A stretch of 64,000 nucleotides of DNA from Gallaecimonas sp. GXIMD4217 (GCF_038087665.1 NZ_CP149925.1:1922870-1986869); one strand, 5' to 3'. Counted from the stretch's first letter, positions 9,159 to 22,031 are shown. Numbers and translations: made by a program. The notes: a model not told the origin generated them from the sequence alone.

Positions 9159-9721
9159 GCCGCAGCCGCTTCGCCCGGGATTTCCTGTTACGGCCCCTGG
9201 AGGAGCGGCACCTGGGGGTGCCCGAGCTGCAATCCCCCAAGCCGGCGGCGGTGCTGCTGGCGATCATGGACAAGCCCGAGCCCAACCTGCTGCTGACCCG
9301 CCGCACCCTGACCCTGCGCCACCACGGCGGCCAGGTGGCCCTGCCCGGCGGCCGGGTGGACGACTCCGACCCCAGCCATGAACACGCCGCCCTGCGCGAG
9401 GCCTGGGAGGAAGTGGGCCTGCTGCCCGAGCAGGTCCAGGTGCTGGGCCGGCTCAACCCCTACGACACAGTGTCGCGCTTTCGCATCACCCCGGTGGTGG
9501 GCCTGGCCCCGGAGGACTTCCCCTGGCTGCTGAGCGTGGACGAGGTGGACGCCGTATTCGAGATGCCGCTGAAAAAGGTGCTGGACTTGAACCGCTACCG
9601 CACCCTCGACATCCAGCGCCACGGCCAGCACCACCGGCTGTTCTGCCTGCCCTACCGGGAGCACCTGATCTGGGGCGCCACCGCCGCCATCCTCTACGAT
9701 CTCGCCCTGCACCTCCGATGA
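9155..9721 (+). CDS. nudL: Nudix CoA pyrophosphatase
   Basis: A 188-residue Nudix hydrolase, predicted to cleave coenzyme A or its derivatives to phosphopantetheine and 3',5'-ADP. The Nudix box runs from GGRVDDSD through REAWEEVG, with the conserved REUxEExG glutamates that bind Mg. The upstream LTLRHHGGQVALPGG matches the NudL/YeaB signature. The ATG start at 9155 overlaps the pabB stop by 4 bases, so translation is probably coupled. Its position between pabB and sdaA supports the assignment. Confidence 0.92.
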   Translation: MSRSRFARDFLLRPLEERHLGVPELQSPKPAAVLLAIMDKPEPNLLLTRRTLTLRHHGGQVALPGGRVDDSDPSHEHAALREAWEEVGLLPEQVQVLGRLNPYDTVSRFRITPVVGLAPEDFPWLLSVDEVDAVFEMPLKKVLDLNRYRTLDIQRHGQHHRLFCLPYREHLIWGATAAILYDLALHLR

Positions 9722-9801
9722 GCCAGCCCCTGGGGCGCTGGTAAGATGGATTCATTGGCAAATCGCCTTGTCAAAATCACAGGCAAAGCGCAAACTGAGC
9801 G

Positions 9802-9825
9802 GCCGTTTTGCGTAGCCGTTTTGCG
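9802..9825 (+). repeat. Two GCCGTTTTGCG direct repeats upstream of sdaA
   Basis: The 11-base word GCCGTTTTGCG occurs at 9802-9812 and 9815-9825, immediately upstream of the sdaA ribosome-binding site (CCGGAGG). The 13-base period suggests either a regulator site or a small tandem duplication. I do not recognise it as a known operator. Confidence 0.5.
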
Positions 9826-9845
9826 CCCCGGAGGCATCACTTTCC

Positions 9846-11228
<1,383 letters not shown>

Positions 11229-11243
11229 TACGCACCAAGACCG

Positions 11244-11270
11244 AAAAAGGCGCCTTGGGGCGCCTTTTTT
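11244..11270 (+). terminator. Rho-independent terminator of sdaA
   Basis: GGCGCC / TTGG / GGCGCC hairpin flanked by A5 and followed by T6, 16 bases after the sdaA stop. Confidence 0.85.
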
Positions 11271-11274
11271 ATGC

Positions 11275-11306
11275 CAAAAACAAAGCGGGCGCCCCTTGGG
11301 CGCCCG
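11275..11306 (-). terminator. Probable terminator of the pntAB transcript
   Basis: A perfect 9-bp stem, CGGGCGCCC / CTT / GGGCGCCCG (11286-11306). On the minus strand it is followed by CTTTGTTTTTGG. It would stop transcription coming from pntB after about 170 bases of 3' UTR. Confidence 0.6.
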
Positions 11307-11472
11307 AAGGTCGACATCCGATATCTGTTCTCATGCTTGCAACTGTCGGCCCATGGCCGTCCATGAAAGAGGAGCCTCTCAAGGTACCACCTCTTACCTG
11401 GAGGTTAGCCGAACGGGCCGAGCTTCACGGCGACGATGCTCAGGATTGAGATGCCCGTCAATATTTTGACAC
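11307..11472 (-). other. Unassigned 166-bp region downstream of pntB
   Basis: No normal gene is present. On the minus strand a short hydrophobic frame ending at 11405 (ISILSIVAVKLGPFG then stop) is followed by several short inverted repeats, such as GAGAGG...CCTCTT and GGTACC. There is no ATG for the frame, only a TTG. It could be a 3' UTR, a small RNA or a tiny membrane peptide. None can be confirmed. Confidence 0.3.
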
Positions 11473-12849
11473 CTAGAGTGCCTTGAGAATGGCCTCCAGG
11501 CTGGCCTTGGCGTCGCCGAACAGCATGGCGGCGTTGTCCCGGTAGAAGAGCGGGTTGGCCACCCCGGCATAACCGGTATTCATGGAGCGCTTGAACACCA
11601 CCACCTCCCTGGCCTGCCAGACCTTCAGCACCGGCATGCCGGCGATGGGGCTGGCCGGATCTTCGCTGGCCGCCGGGTTGACGGTGTCGTTGGCGCCGAT
11701 CACCAGCACCAGATCGGTGTCCGGGAAGTCGTCGTTGATCTCGTCCATCTCCAGCACGATGTCGTAGGGCACCCTGGCCTCGGCCAGCAGCACGTTCATG
11801 TGCCCCGGCATCCTTCCCGCCACAGGATGGATGCCGAAACGCACCCTGATGCCCAGCTCCTTGAGGTGCTGGCAAAGCTCCGCCACCGGGTACTGGGCCT
11901 GGGCCACGGCCAGGCCGTAGCCGGGGGTGATGATCACCGACTTGGCCGCCTTGAGCCGCTCGGCCACCTCCTCGGCCGTCCAGGCCACCGCCTCGCCCTG
12001 GGCCTCGTCGCCGCCGGCCGGTCCGGCGTCGGTGCCGAAACCGCCGGCGATCACCGAAATGAAGGAGCGGTTCATGGCCTTGCACATGATGTAGGAGAGG
12101 ATGGCACCGCTGGAGCCCACCAGGGCGCCGGTGATGATCAAGAGATCGTTGCCCAGCATGAAGCCGGCAGCGGCGGCGGCCCAGCCGGAATAGGAGTTGA
12201 GCATGGAGATCACCACCGGCATGTCGGCACCGCCGATGCTGGCCACCAGGTGCCAGCCGAACACCAGGGCGATGAGGGTCATCAGCACCAGCGGGAAACC
12301 GAGGCCGTCGGCACTGACGAAATCCACCAGCAGGAAGGCGCTGACCACCAGGGCGGCCAGGTTGAGCTTGTGGCGGTGCGGCAGCATCAAGGGCCTGGAT
12401 GAGAGCAGGCCCCTGAGCTTGCCGAAGGCCACCAGGGAGCCGGTGAAGGTGACGGCGCCGATGAACACCCCCAGGAAGATCTCGGTGAGGTGGATGGCCA
12501 CCAGCTCGGCCGGCATCTCCGCGTGGGCCAGGAAGGCGTTGTAGCCCACCAGCACCGCTGCCAGGCCCACGAAGCTGTGCAGCATGGCCACCAGCTCCGG
12601 CATCTGGGTCATCTGCACCTTGACCGCCAGGCGCAGGCCGATGGCGCCGCCGATGGCCATGGCCACCAGGATCCAGCCCAGGTTGCCTGCCTCGGGGTGC
12701 ATCAGGGTGGCCACCAGGGCCAGCACCATGCCGGCGATGCCGTAGTTGTTGCCGGCCTTGGCGCTCTCCTGCTTAGAAAGTCCCGCCAGGCTGGCGATGA
12801 AGCACAGTGCCGCCACCAGGTAGGCGGCGGAAATCAGCGGATGGCTCAT
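11473..12849 (-). CDS. pntB: NAD(P) transhydrogenase subunit beta
   Basis: A 458-residue membrane subunit of the proton-translocating transhydrogenase, which moves hydride between NADH and NADP using the proton gradient. Residues of about 1-270 contain multiple transmembrane helices. The C-terminal domain III binds NADP(H), with [17 protein letters not shown] and [23 protein letters not shown] (split across two motifs). The start is the ATG at 12849, which overlaps the pntA stop (TGATG). Longer upstream frames would lie inside pntA and are rejected. Confidence 0.95.
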   Translation of the reverse strand: MSHPLISAAYLVAALCFIASLAGLSKQESAKAGNNYGIAGMVLALVATLMHPEAGNLGWILVAMAIGGAIGLRLAVKVQMTQMPELVAMLHSFVGLAAVLVGYNAFLAHAEMPAELVAIHLTEIFLGVFIGAVTFTGSLVAFGKLRGLLSSRPLMLPHRHKLNLAALVVSAFLLVDFVSADGLGFPLVLMTLIALVFGWHLVASIGGADMPVVISMLNSYSGWAAAAAGFMLGNDLLIITGALVGSSGAILSYIMCKAMNRSFISVIAGGFGTDAGPAGGDEAQGEAVAWTAEEVAERLKAAKSVIITPGYGLAVAQAQYPVAELCQHLKELGIRVRFGIHPVAGRMPGHMNVLLAEARVPYDIVLEMDEINDDFPDTDLVLVIGANDTVNPAASEDPASPIAGMPVLKVWQAREVVVFKRSMNTGYAGVANPLFYRDNAAMLFGDAKASLEAILKAL

Positions 12850-14375
12850 CACTGGTCCCTCCTGAACATTTTCAGCATGCGCCGGGTCACCAGGAAGCCG
12901 CCGGCCAGGTTGATGCTGGCGATGAGCACGGCGATGAAGGCCAGCACCCCGACCAGGCCCCCCTGCCCTATCTGCAGCAGGGCGCCCACTATGATGATGC
13001 CGGAAATGGCATTGGTGACCGACATCAGCGGCGTGTGCAGGGCGTGGGTGACGTTCCAGATCACGTAGTAGCCCAGCACGCAGGCCAGCACGAAGACGGT
13101 GAAGTGGCCCAGGAAGGCGGCCGGCGCCACCGAGGCCACCCAGGCGAAGGCCAGCAGGCCGGCCCCGTACCAGAGCGCCTTCCTGCGCGGCGATACCGGC
13201 TCGGGCGCCTTTATCTCGGCCGGCGCCGGCTGGGGCTTGGGCTTTGGCGGCGCCTTGGACACGGCGATGGGCGGCGGCGGATAGAGCAGCTCGCCGTCCT
13301 TCAGCACCGCCATGTGCCGCAGCACCTCGTCGTCCAGATCCAGGGCTATCTGGCCGTCCCCGGCCGGGCACAAGAGCCTCAGCAGGTTGACCAGGTTGGC
13401 GCCGTAGAGACTGGAGGCCTGGCCCGGCAGCCGGCTGGGCAGATCCGTGTAACCGAGGATGATGACGCCGTTGTCGCTCTTGACCCGCCGGCCCGGCTTG
13501 GTCAGCTCGCAGTTGCCACCATTGGGGGCGGCCAGGTCGACGATCACCGAGCCCGGCTTCATGGCCTTGACCATGTCGCGGCTGATAAGCCTGGGCGCCG
13601 GCTTGCCGGGGATCAGCGCCGTGGTGATGATCACATCCACCTCGGCGGCCTGCTCGGCCAGCAGCGCCATCTCGGCATCGATGTAGGCCTGGCTCATCTC
13701 TTTTGCATAGCCGTCGGCGCCGCCCCCTTCCTCCGCCACCGCCAGCTCCAGGAATTCGGCGCCCAGGGACTGCACCTGCTCCCTGACCTCGGGCCTGGTG
13801 TCGAAGGCACGTACCACGGCGCCCAAGGAGCCGGCCGCGCCCAGGGCGGCCAGGCCGGCCACGCCGGCGCCTATCACCAGCACCTTGGCCGGCGCCACCT
13901 TGCCGGCGGCGGTGATCTGGCCGCTGAAGAAACGGCCGAAGGCGCTGGCCGCTTCCACCACGGCCCGGTAGCCGGCGATGTTGGCCATGGCCGACAGCGC
14001 GTCCAGGTTCTGGGCCCGGGAGATCCGCGGCACCATATCCATGGCCAGCACCGTCACGCCGCGGGCCTTGAGCCTGTCCACCAACTCCGGCTGCTGGGCC
14101 GGCCAGATGAAGCTCACCAGCAGGGTGGAGGCCCTGAGGCGCTTGACCTCGTCGCCGCTTGGGGCATTGACCTTGAGGAGGATGTCGGCCTGCCAGGGAT
14201 CGCCAATCTTGGCGCCGCTGGCCTCATAACTGCCGTCGTCGAAGCTGGCCGCCTTGCCGGCGCCGGCTTCGATGATCACGTCAAAGCCGAGTTCGATAAG
14301 GGCGGCGGCGCTCTTGGGCGTGGCCGCTACCCTGGCCTCGCCGCTCAGGGACTCTTTGGGAATGCCGATCTGCAT
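12849..14375 (-). CDS. pntA: NAD(P) transhydrogenase subunit alpha
   Basis: A 508-residue alpha subunit. It begins MQIGIPKES, typical of the alanine-dehydrogenase-like NAD-binding domain I, with [20 protein letters not shown] as the dinucleotide-binding glycine loop. A linker rich in Pro/Lys (about residues 370-395) leads to four C-terminal transmembrane helices (about 400-500). It forms a complex with PntB in the inner membrane. pntA and pntB form an operon with overlapping stop and start. The C-terminal TM part is fused as in E. coli, rather than split into PntAA/PntAB. Confidence 0.96.
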   Translation of the reverse strand: MQIGIPKESLSGEARVAATPKSAAALIELGFDVIIEAGAGKAASFDDGSYEASGAKIGDPWQADILLKVNAPSGDEVKRLRASTLLVSFIWPAQQPELVDRLKARGVTVLAMDMVPRISRAQNLDALSAMANIAGYRAVVEAASAFGRFFSGQITAAGKVAPAKVLVIGAGVAGLAALGAAGSLGAVVRAFDTRPEVREQVQSLGAEFLELAVAEEGGGADGYAKEMSQAYIDAEMALLAEQAAEVDVIITTALIPGKPAPRLISRDMVKAMKPGSVIVDLAAPNGGNCELTKPGRRVKSDNGVIILGYTDLPSRLPGQASSLYGANLVNLLRLLCPAGDGQIALDLDDEVLRHMAVLKDGELLYPPPPIAVSKAPPKPKPQPAPAEIKAPEPVSPRRKALWYGAGLLAFAWVASVAPAAFLGHFTVFVLACVLGYYVIWNVTHALHTPLMSVTNAISGIIIVGALLQIGQGGLVGVLAFIAVLIASINLAGGFLVTRRMLKMFRRDQ

Positions 14376-14434
14376 GCCGTATCCTTTGCCGTTGGGGCTC
14401 CGCGATACTGCCTGCGACTGCGAGCCGGGTTGTG

Positions 14435-15457
<1,023 letters not shown>

Positions 15458-15565
15458 CTATAGCTGTTTTCCAAATCACCCCACCCCGGCGCTATACTAT
15501 GCTACGCGCCTCAATTCCGATAAGATTTCGAGAGTCTGCGTGCGCGCAATTAGGATAATAAAACT

Positions 15566-16339
15566 ATGACGCCATACATCGTCCTGGCCGTGATTGCGGC
15601 ACTGCTGATCATCATCGTGGTGATCAATGTGGTCCAGCAGCAAAAACAAAAGCAGGAAGCCGAACGCCGTCAGGAGCTGGCCCGCCAGAAGGCCATCATC
15701 GACGAAACCGAAGAGCTGCTGCCCGTGGCCGGCAGCCTGCCCATCTCCAGCGCCCTGGTGGCCATGCTCTATGCCAGGCTGATCGACGCCCTCAAGTTGG
15801 CCTGCGAACTGTCCGGCGACAAGAAGCTGCAGGGCCGCATCAGTGATGCCGAGAGCCAGTATCAGAAGGCCAAGGCCAGCAACAAGGCCAGCGACGACAA
15901 CATCCAGCTGCCCGACAACGAGAAGGCGATGGTGACCCTGATCCAGGCCACCAAGAAGCTCAGCGCCGTGCTCAAGACCGAGTTCAACCGCGGCAAGGTG
16001 GATGCGGACAGCTACCGCCACGAGGCCGCCTTCCTGGACAGGCTGCGCCTGAAGATCAACATGGAAGGCCTGATCTCCCGTGGCGTTTCCGCCAAGATCA
16101 TCAAGCAGTTCGGTACCGCCCGCCAGTTCCTCGGCAAGGCCAAGCAGCTGGCCATGCCCCATGCCGGCCACGACGCCTACCTGGCCGCCAAGCTCCAGGA
16201 GGTGCAGCAGCACCTGGACGAGATCGCCGCCACCAAGGGCGCCAACCTGGTGCCCCAGCAGCAGATCCAGCCGGAACAAGGGGAAGAAAAGCCCAAGGAC
16301 GAGCTGGACCAGCTGTTCGCGCCCAAGCGCAAGTGGTAA
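15566..16339 (+). CDS. Membrane-anchored coiled-coil protein of unknown function
   Basis: A 257-residue protein. It has one N-terminal transmembrane segment (about residues 4-24, IVLAVIAALLIIIVVINVV), then a charged Gln/Lys-rich helix (QQQKQKQEAERRQELARQK) and a mostly helical domain. It ends with DELDQLFAPKRKW. I do not recognise a named domain. The topology suggests a single-pass inner membrane protein with a cytosolic helical body. It sits between cysB and topA, divergent from cysB and convergent with topA. A terminator follows it. Confidence 0.75.
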   Translation: MTPYIVLAVIAALLIIIVVINVVQQQKQKQEAERRQELARQKAIIDETEELLPVAGSLPISSALVAMLYARLIDALKLACELSGDKKLQGRISDAESQYQKAKASNKASDDNIQLPDNEKAMVTLIQATKKLSAVLKTEFNRGKVDADSYRHEAAFLDRLRLKINMEGLISRGVSAKIIKQFGTARQFLGKAKQLAMPHAGHDAYLAAKLQEVQQHLDEIAATKGANLVPQQQIQPEQGEEKPKDELDQLFAPKRKW

Positions 16340-16356
16340 TGACCGGGCAAGAAAGA

Positions 16357-16380
16357 GGCGGGCTCATGCCCGCCTTTTTT
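16357..16380 (+). terminator. Rho-independent terminator of the coiled-coil gene
   Basis: GGCGGGC / TCAT / GCCCGCC hairpin followed by T6. Confidence 0.85.
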
Positions 16381-16388
16381 GTGGCCGT

Positions 16389-16416
16389 AAAAAAGCCCGC
16401 CATCGGCGGGCTTTTT
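16389..16416 (-). terminator. Terminator of topA (bidirectional)
   Basis: GCCCGCC / ATC / GGCGGGC hairpin flanked by A5 and T5. It lies just past the topA stop and is the second of two back-to-back hairpins between the convergent genes. Confidence 0.8.
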
Positions 16417-16424
16417 CATGGGCC

Positions 16425-18983
16425 TCATTTGCCCTTCTTGGCTTCCCAGCGACCGTCCTTGTAGAAGGCGGCCCAGCCGGTGGCCTTGCCGTCTTCCCGC
16501 TCGGAGGCCACGTACTGCTCCTTGGTCTTGCGGGAGAACTTCAGCACCGTCGGGTTGCCGTCGGGGTCGGCCACCGGGGCCTCGGTCAGGTAGGTGAACT
16601 TGGGCGAGATCCTGTCCTTGAAGCGCACCAGTTCGGCAATCTTCGGTGCCCGGGTCTCCCTGGATTTGGGGAAGGTGCTGGCGGCCAGGAACAGGCCGGC
16701 GGCACCGTCGCGGAGCACGAAATGGGCGTCGGATTTTTCGCAGGGCAGCTCCGGCAGCGGTACCGGATCTTCCTTGGGCGGCGCCACCTCGCCGTTCTTG
16801 AGGATCTTGCGGGTGTTCTTGCAGTCGGCGTTGGTGCAGCCGAAGTACTTGCCGAAACGGCCGTTTTTCAGCTCCATGTCGCTGCCGCACTTGTCGCATT
16901 CGATGACCGGGCCCTCGTAGCCCTTGAGCTTGAACTCGCCGGTTTCCAGCAGGTAGCCGTCGCAGTCCGGGTTGTTACCGCACACGTGCAGCTTGCGCTT
17001 GGCGTCCACCAGGTAGGCGTCCATGGCGGTGCCGCACTTGTCGCAGCGCTTCTTGGCCATCAGGGCTTCGGTTTCGGCCTCGTCGTCGTCGGCCTTGATG
17101 ACGTCGTCGCCCGGGGTCAGGTTGATGGTGGTCTTGCAGCGCTCCTTGGGCGGCAGGCTGTAGCCGGAGCAGCCCAGGAAGACGCCGGTGCTGGCGGTGC
17201 GGATGCCCATCTTGCGGCCGCAGCTGGGGCAGTCGATGTCGGTGAGCACCACCTCGTTGGGGCGCATGCCGCCCTCTTCCGGCTTGGCCTCGGCCTTGTC
17301 CAGGCGCTGCTTGAAGTCGGCGTAGAAGCCGTCCAGCACCTGGTGCCATTCACGGCTGCCCTGGGCGATGTCGTCCAGCTCCCCTTCCATCTGGGCGGTG
17401 AAGTCGTAGCTGAGCAGGTTGGTAAAGTTCTCCACCAGGCGGTCGTTGACGATCTCGCCCATCTTCTCGGCGAAGAAGCGGCGGTTGTCCACCTTGACAT
17501 AACCACGGTCCTGGATGGTGGAGATGATGCTGGCGTAGGTGGAGGGGCGGCCGATGCCGCGTTTTTCCAGCTCCTTGACCAGGCTGGCCTCGGTGAAGCG
17601 GGCCGGCGGCTTAGTGAAGTGCTGTTTGGGATCGAGCTGCTTGAGGCTGAGCGCCTCGCCCTCGTTGACCGCCGGCAGCTGGGCGTCGTCGTCCTTGCGC
17701 TTCATGGGGGTCAGCACCCGGGTCCAACCGTCGAAGCGCTGCACCCGGCCCTTGGCCTTGAGCTGGTAGTCGCCGGCGGTGGCGGTGAGCTGGGTGACGT
17801 CGTAACGGGCGTTGGTCATCTGGCAGGCCACGAACTGGCGCCAGATCAGCTCGTAGAGGCGCACCGCGTCCCTTTCCATGCTGCTCAGCTCCTCGGAGCG
17901 CACGTTCACGTCCGAGGGGCGGATGGCTTCGTGGGCTTCCTGGGCGTTGGCCTTGGCGCCGTAGAAGAGCGGCTTCTCGGGCAGGTAGGCATCGCCGAAC
18001 TGGTCGCCGATATAGCCCCGTACCGCGTCCACAGCTTCCTTGGAGAGGTTGGTGGAGTCGGTACGCATGTAGGTGATGTAGCCGGCCTCATAGAGGCGCT
18101 GGGCCATCATCATGGTCTTCTTGACCCCGAAGCCCAGGCGGGTGCTGGCCGCCTGCTGCAAGGTGGAAGTGATGAAGGGCGCCGAGGGCCGGGACTGGCT
18201 GGGCTTCTGCTCGATATCGGTGATGCGGTAGGCGGCGCCCTTGAGGGCGTCCACGGCGGCCATGGCCTGGGTCTCGTTGACCGGCTTGAAGGCCTTGCCC
18301 TGGTGATGGGTCACCATCATCCGCAGTTGGCCCTGGTCGGCGGCCAGAACGGCATGGATGTCCCAGTACTCTTCCGGCACGAAGGCGCGGATCTCGCGCT
18401 CGCGCTCCACCACCAGGCGCACGGCCACGGACTGGACCCGGCCGGCGGACAGGCCGCGGGCGATCTTCTTCCACAGCAGCGGCGACACCATGTAGCCCAC
18501 CACCCGGTCCAGGAAGCGCCTGGCCTGCTGGGCGTTGACCATGTCCACGTTGACGTCGCCCGGCTGCTCGAAGGCCTGCTGGATGGCGTTCTTGGTGATC
18601 TCGTTGAACACCACCCGGCGGTAGCGCTCGGGCTCGCCGCCGATCAGCTCCTGCAGGTGCCAGGCGATGGCCTCCCCTTCCCTATCCAAATCCGTTGCCA
18701 GATAGACATGGTCGGCCTTTTCGGCCAGGGCCTTGAGCTCGTTGACCACCTTTTCCTTGCCCGGCAGCACCTCGTAGTGGGCCTGCCAGTGGTTATCCGG
18801 ATCCACGCCCATGCGGGCCACCAGGGCATTGCTGGCGGTGGCCTTCTTGCCGCGACCGCTGCCGCTGGTGGGGAGATCGCGAATATGGCCGATGGAGGAT
18901 TTCACCACGAAATCCTTGCCCAGGTATTTGTTGATGGTCTTGGCCTTGGCAGGCGACTCCACGATAACCAGTGATTTACCCAT
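16425..18983 (-). CDS. topA: DNA topoisomerase I
   Basis: An 852-residue type IA topoisomerase that relaxes negative supercoils. The TOPRIM domain begins [15 protein letters not shown], with the acidic triad region [13 protein letters not shown]. The catalytic tyrosine is in the [11 protein letters not shown] motif near residue 320. The C-terminal part has several four-cysteine zinc ribbons (for example CPSCGRK, CDKCG, CTNADC) followed by basic topoisomerase C-terminal repeats. The length and domain order match E. coli TopA (865 residues). Its position near cysB is conserved. Confidence 0.97.
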   Translation of the reverse strand: MGKSLVIVESPAKAKTINKYLGKDFVVKSSIGHIRDLPTSGSGRGKKATASNALVARMGVDPDNHWQAHYEVLPGKEKVVNELKALAEKADHVYLATDLDREGEAIAWHLQELIGGEPERYRRVVFNEITKNAIQQAFEQPGDVNVDMVNAQQARRFLDRVVGYMVSPLLWKKIARGLSAGRVQSVAVRLVVEREREIRAFVPEEYWDIHAVLAADQGQLRMMVTHHQGKAFKPVNETQAMAAVDALKGAAYRITDIEQKPSQSRPSAPFITSTLQQAASTRLGFGVKKTMMMAQRLYEAGYITYMRTDSTNLSKEAVDAVRGYIGDQFGDAYLPEKPLFYGAKANAQEAHEAIRPSDVNVRSEELSSMERDAVRLYELIWRQFVACQMTNARYDVTQLTATAGDYQLKAKGRVQRFDGWTRVLTPMKRKDDDAQLPAVNEGEALSLKQLDPKQHFTKPPARFTEASLVKELEKRGIGRPSTYASIISTIQDRGYVKVDNRRFFAEKMGEIVNDRLVENFTNLLSYDFTAQMEGELDDIAQGSREWHQVLDGFYADFKQRLDKAEAKPEEGGMRPNEVVLTDIDCPSCGRKMGIRTASTGVFLGCSGYSLPPKERCKTTINLTPGDDVIKADDDEAETEALMAKKRCDKCGTAMDAYLVDAKRKLHVCGNNPDCDGYLLETGEFKLKGYEGPVIECDKCGSDMELKNGRFGKYFGCTNADCKNTRKILKNGEVAPPKEDPVPLPELPCEKSDAHFVLRDGAAGLFLAASTFPKSRETRAPKIAELVRFKDRISPKFTYLTEAPVADPDGNPTVLKFSRKTKEQYVASEREDGKATGWAAFYKDGRWEAKKGK

Positions 18984-19038
18984 ATGTCTCTTTATCTTTG
19001 TGCGTGCGGCGCCGGATTTTGGCGCCCATATATAGAGG

Positions 19039-19058
19039 TTTGCATCCGTCGATGCAAG
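19039..19058. promoter_or_regulatory. Inverted repeat in topA-astB intergenic region
   Basis: TTGCATC (19040-19046) and GATGCAA (19051-19057) form a perfect 7-bp inverted repeat with a 4-base spacer, in the 238-bp divergent region between topA and astB. It could be an operator for either gene. I do not recognise the binding protein. Confidence 0.35.
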
Positions 19059-19156
19059 GCAAGCTACTCTCAGCCTATACCCTGTGCAGGCTTTTTTTAA
19101 TTAATTCCACTCATCGGACATTTGCAAGGGCAATGCCCCGAAAGGCCCGGAAAAGG

Positions 19157-19162
19157 TATAAT
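19157..19162 (+). promoter_or_regulatory. Candidate -10 element for astB
   Basis: A perfect TATAAT lies 60 bp upstream of the astB ATG. The matching -35 position is poor (TGCCCC), which would fit an activator-dependent promoter. Confidence 0.35.
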
Positions 19163-19221
19163 GGCGACACCGGTATCTCGCGCCAGCCCCTTATCGGTGC
19201 TGACTTACAAGGACACCAGCT

Positions 19222-20565
19222 ATGAAACATTACGAAGTTAACTTTGACGGCCTCGTTGGCCCCACGCATAACTATGCAGGCCTCTCTTTCGGCAATGTGG
19301 CCTCCCTTTCCAATGCCAAGGAAGCATCCAGCCCCAAGCAGGCTGCCAAGCAAGGACTTCAAAAGGCGAAGGCGCTTCACGACCTGGGCATGAAGCAGGG
19401 TTTCCTGGCCCCCCAGGAGCGTCCTGATGTGGCCACCCTGCGCCGCCTGGGCTTCACCGGCACCGACGCCCAGGTACTGGCCAAGGCCGCCAAGGAGGCC
19501 CCGGCCATACTGCGCGCCTGCTGCTCCGCTTCCAGCATGTGGACGGCCAATGCCGCCACCGTTTCCCCGTCCGGTGACACCAGCGATGGCCGCGTGCATT
19601 TCACCCCGGCCAACCTGACCAACAAGTTCCACCGCAGCCTGGAGCCGGCGGTCACCGGCCGCATCCTCAAGGCCATCTTCGCCGACGAGCGCCACTTCAA
19701 GCACCACAAGCACCTGCCGGACAACGACCACTTCGGTGACGAAGGCGCCGCCAACCACACCCGCCTGTGCAGCGAATACGGCGCCGCCGGTGTGGAGCTG
19801 TTCGCCTACGGCCGCACCGCCTTCGATCCCAGCCGTCCGGCCCCGACCAAGTTCCCGGCCCGCCAGACCCTGGAAGCGTCCCAGACCATCGCCCGCCTGC
19901 ACGGCCTGGACGACGACACCGTGGTCTACATGCAGCAGAACCCGGCCGTGATCGACGCCGGCGTCTTCCACAACGACGTGATCTCCGTAGGCAACCAGAA
20001 CGTGCTCTTCTACCATGAGGACGCCTTCCTGGACACCGAGGCCAAGTTCGACGAGATCCGCCGCAAGTTCGGCGACGACAAGCCGCTGTACTTCATCAAG
20101 GTGCCGCGGGACAGGGTCAGCGTCCAAGACGCGGTCAGGACCTACCTGTTCAACACCCAGATCCTGACCCTGCCCCAGGGCCACATGGCCATCATCGCCC
20201 CCACCGAGTGCCAGGAGAACGACGCCGTGCGTACCTTCCTGGAGGAGCTGGTGGAGCAGGACACCCCCATCAAGGAAGTGAAGTTCTTCGACGTGAAGCA
20301 GTCCATGCGCAACGGCGGCGGCCCGGCCTGCCTGCGCCTGCGGGTGGCCATGAACGACGCCGAGCTGGCGGCGGTCAACCCCCACGCCATGCTGGACGAC
20401 GCCATGTTCGCCCGCCTCAACCAGTGGGTGGACAAGCACTACCGCGACGAGCTGCGTGAAGAGGATCTGGCCGATCCCCAGCTGCTCATCGAAAGCCGCG
20501 AGGCCCTGGACGAACTGACCCAGATCATGAACCTGGGCAGCGTCTATCCCTTCCAGCGCGACTAA
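19222..20565 (+). CDS. astB: N-succinylarginine dihydrolase
   Basis: A 447-residue enzyme of the arginine succinyltransferase (AST) pathway. It hydrolyses N2-succinylarginine to succinylornithine, CO2 and ammonia. The family residues are visible: Glu in [10 protein letters not shown], His in [10 protein letters not shown] and the catalytic Cys in [10 protein letters not shown]. The N-terminal [17 protein letters not shown] is diagnostic. The start has an AAGGAC ribosome-binding site. Unusually, astC, astA and astD are not adjacent; here the gene stands alone between topA and a symporter. Confidence 0.95.
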   Translation: MKHYEVNFDGLVGPTHNYAGLSFGNVASLSNAKEASSPKQAAKQGLQKAKALHDLGMKQGFLAPQERPDVATLRRLGFTGTDAQVLAKAAKEAPAILRACCSASSMWTANAATVSPSGDTSDGRVHFTPANLTNKFHRSLEPAVTGRILKAIFADERHFKHHKHLPDNDHFGDEGAANHTRLCSEYGAAGVELFAYGRTAFDPSRPAPTKFPARQTLEASQTIARLHGLDDDTVVYMQQNPAVIDAGVFHNDVISVGNQNVLFYHEDAFLDTEAKFDEIRRKFGDDKPLYFIKVPRDRVSVQDAVRTYLFNTQILTLPQGHMAIIAPTECQENDAVRTFLEELVEQDTPIKEVKFFDVKQSMRNGGGPACLRLRVAMNDAELAAVNPHAMLDDAMFARLNQWVDKHYRDELREEDLADPQLLIESREALDELTQIMNLGSVYPFQRD

Positions 20566-20583
20566 GGTCGATTAGCGTGAGAA

Positions 20584-20612
20584 AAAGCCCGGCAGCGTCC
20601 GGGCTTTGTTTT
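20584..20612 (+). terminator. Rho-independent terminator of astB
   Basis: AGCCCGG / CAGCGT / CCGGGCT hairpin flanked by A and T runs, about 20 bases after the astB stop. Confidence 0.8.
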
Positions 20613-20715
20613 ATCCATCAGCGGCCTGGCGGCGCCGACAAGGCCCCTGTGATTGGCTCCGACAAGCTGCTAGATTATGCCGCAATAATGAAATTACATT
20701 ACTGAAGGATTGGCC

Positions 20716-22023
20716 ATGAAAAATGCTGCCAATAAGCTCAGCCTGACCAGCCGGATCATCATCGGCATGGCGCTGGGCTTTCTTGTGGGAACCCTGCTGA
20801 AGATCTTTTTTCCCGAAAATGCCTTTGTGGCGACCTACCTGACCGGTGGAATTTTCCACGTTGGCGGTCAAATTTTCATCGCTTCGCTGAAAATGCTGGT
20901 CGTACCACTGGTCTTTGTGTCCCTGGTCTGCGGCACCTGTTCACTGTCCGATACCAGCCGACTGGGGCGCCTGGGTGGCAAGACCATTGCCCTCTACCTG
21001 GTCACCACCGCCATCGCCATTTCCCTGGCCATGGGCTTCGCCTTGCTGATCCAGCCCGGCAGCGGCCTGGAGCTGGACACCAACACCACTTTCGATGCCA
21101 AGCAGGCGCCGCCCCTGTCCGAGGTATTCACCAACCTGGTGCCTTCCAACCCCATCCAGGCCATGGCCTCGGGCAACATGCTGCAGATCATCGTCTTCGC
21201 CCTGCTGTTCGGCCTGTCCATGGCCCTGGCCGGCAAGGCCGGTGAGCGCCTGGCCAAGGTGTTCGAGGATCTCAACGTGGTGGTGATGAAGCTGGTCACC
21301 ATACTGATGAACCTGGCCCCCTACGGCGTCTTCTTCCTGATGGCCAAGCTGTTCTCCACCATGGGCTTCGAGACCATCGCCTCCCTGGTCAAGTACTTCA
21401 TGCTGGTGCTGTTCGTGCTGCTGCTGCACGCCTTCATGACCTACCCGCTGCTGCTGAAGCTGCTGACCCGCTTGAGCCCCATCACCTTCCTCAAGAAGAT
21501 GCGCGACGCCGTACTGTTCGCCTTTTCCACCGCCTCCAGCAACGCCACCATCCCGGTGACCATGGAGACCGTGACCCAGAAGCTGGGGGTGCGTAACTCC
21601 ACCGCCTCCTTCACCGTACCGCTCGGCGCCACCATCAACATGGACGGCACCGCCATCATGCAGGGCGTGGCTACGGTGTTTATCGCCCAGGTCTACGGCG
21701 TCGACCTCAGTTTCGCCGACTTCCTGCTGGTGATCCTCACCGCCACCCTGGCCTCCATCGGCACCGCCGGCGTGCCCGGCGTGGGCCTGATCATGCTGGC
21801 CATGGTGCTGCAGCAGGTGAACCTGCCCGTGGAGGGCATCGGCCTCATCATCGGTGTCGACCGCCTGCTGGACATGACCCGCACCGCCGTCAACGTCACC
21901 GGCGATTCCATGGTGTCGGTGGCCGTGGCCAAGTCCGAGGGTGACCTGGACGAGACCATCTTCAACGACCCCAATGCCGCCAAGGGCGCCGAGGAAGTAC
22001 ACTTCCACCGCCTCAAGGGCTGA
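20716..22023 (+). CDS. Dicarboxylate/amino acid:cation symporter (DAACS family)
   Basis: A 435-residue polytopic inner-membrane symporter of the GltP/DctA family, which imports glutamate, aspartate, C4-dicarboxylates or neutral amino acids with Na+ or H+. Family marks are the serine-rich hairpin FAFSTASSNATIPVTM, the TM7 segment PLGATINMDGTAI, and the TM8 segment DRLLDMTRTAVNVTGD that binds the substrate carboxylate. An ATG at 20716 with a GAAGGAT ribosome-binding site is chosen over a TTG six bases upstream. The exact substrate cannot be told from sequence alone. It is monocistronic, with its own terminator. Confidence 0.9.
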   Translation: MKNAANKLSLTSRIIIGMALGFLVGTLLKIFFPENAFVATYLTGGIFHVGGQIFIASLKMLVVPLVFVSLVCGTCSLSDTSRLGRLGGKTIALYLVTTAIAISLAMGFALLIQPGSGLELDTNTTFDAKQAPPLSEVFTNLVPSNPIQAMASGNMLQIIVFALLFGLSMALAGKAGERLAKVFEDLNVVVMKLVTILMNLAPYGVFFLMAKLFSTMGFETIASLVKYFMLVLFVLLLHAFMTYPLLLKLLTRLSPITFLKKMRDAVLFAFSTASSNATIPVTMETVTQKLGVRNSTASFTVPLGATINMDGTAIMQGVATVFIAQVYGVDLSFADFLLVILTATLASIGTAGVPGVGLIMLAMVLQQVNLPVEGIGLIIGVDRLLDMTRTAVNVTGDSMVSVAVAKSEGDLDETIFNDPNAAKGAEEVHFHRLKG

Positions 22024-22031
22024 CCGCCATG

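Noticed and set aside
18984-19221. Possible ArgR box for astB
   Set aside because: The AT-rich TTTAATTAATTCC stretch near 19095 has only a loose match to the ARG box. It lacks a paired second box at the usual spacing.
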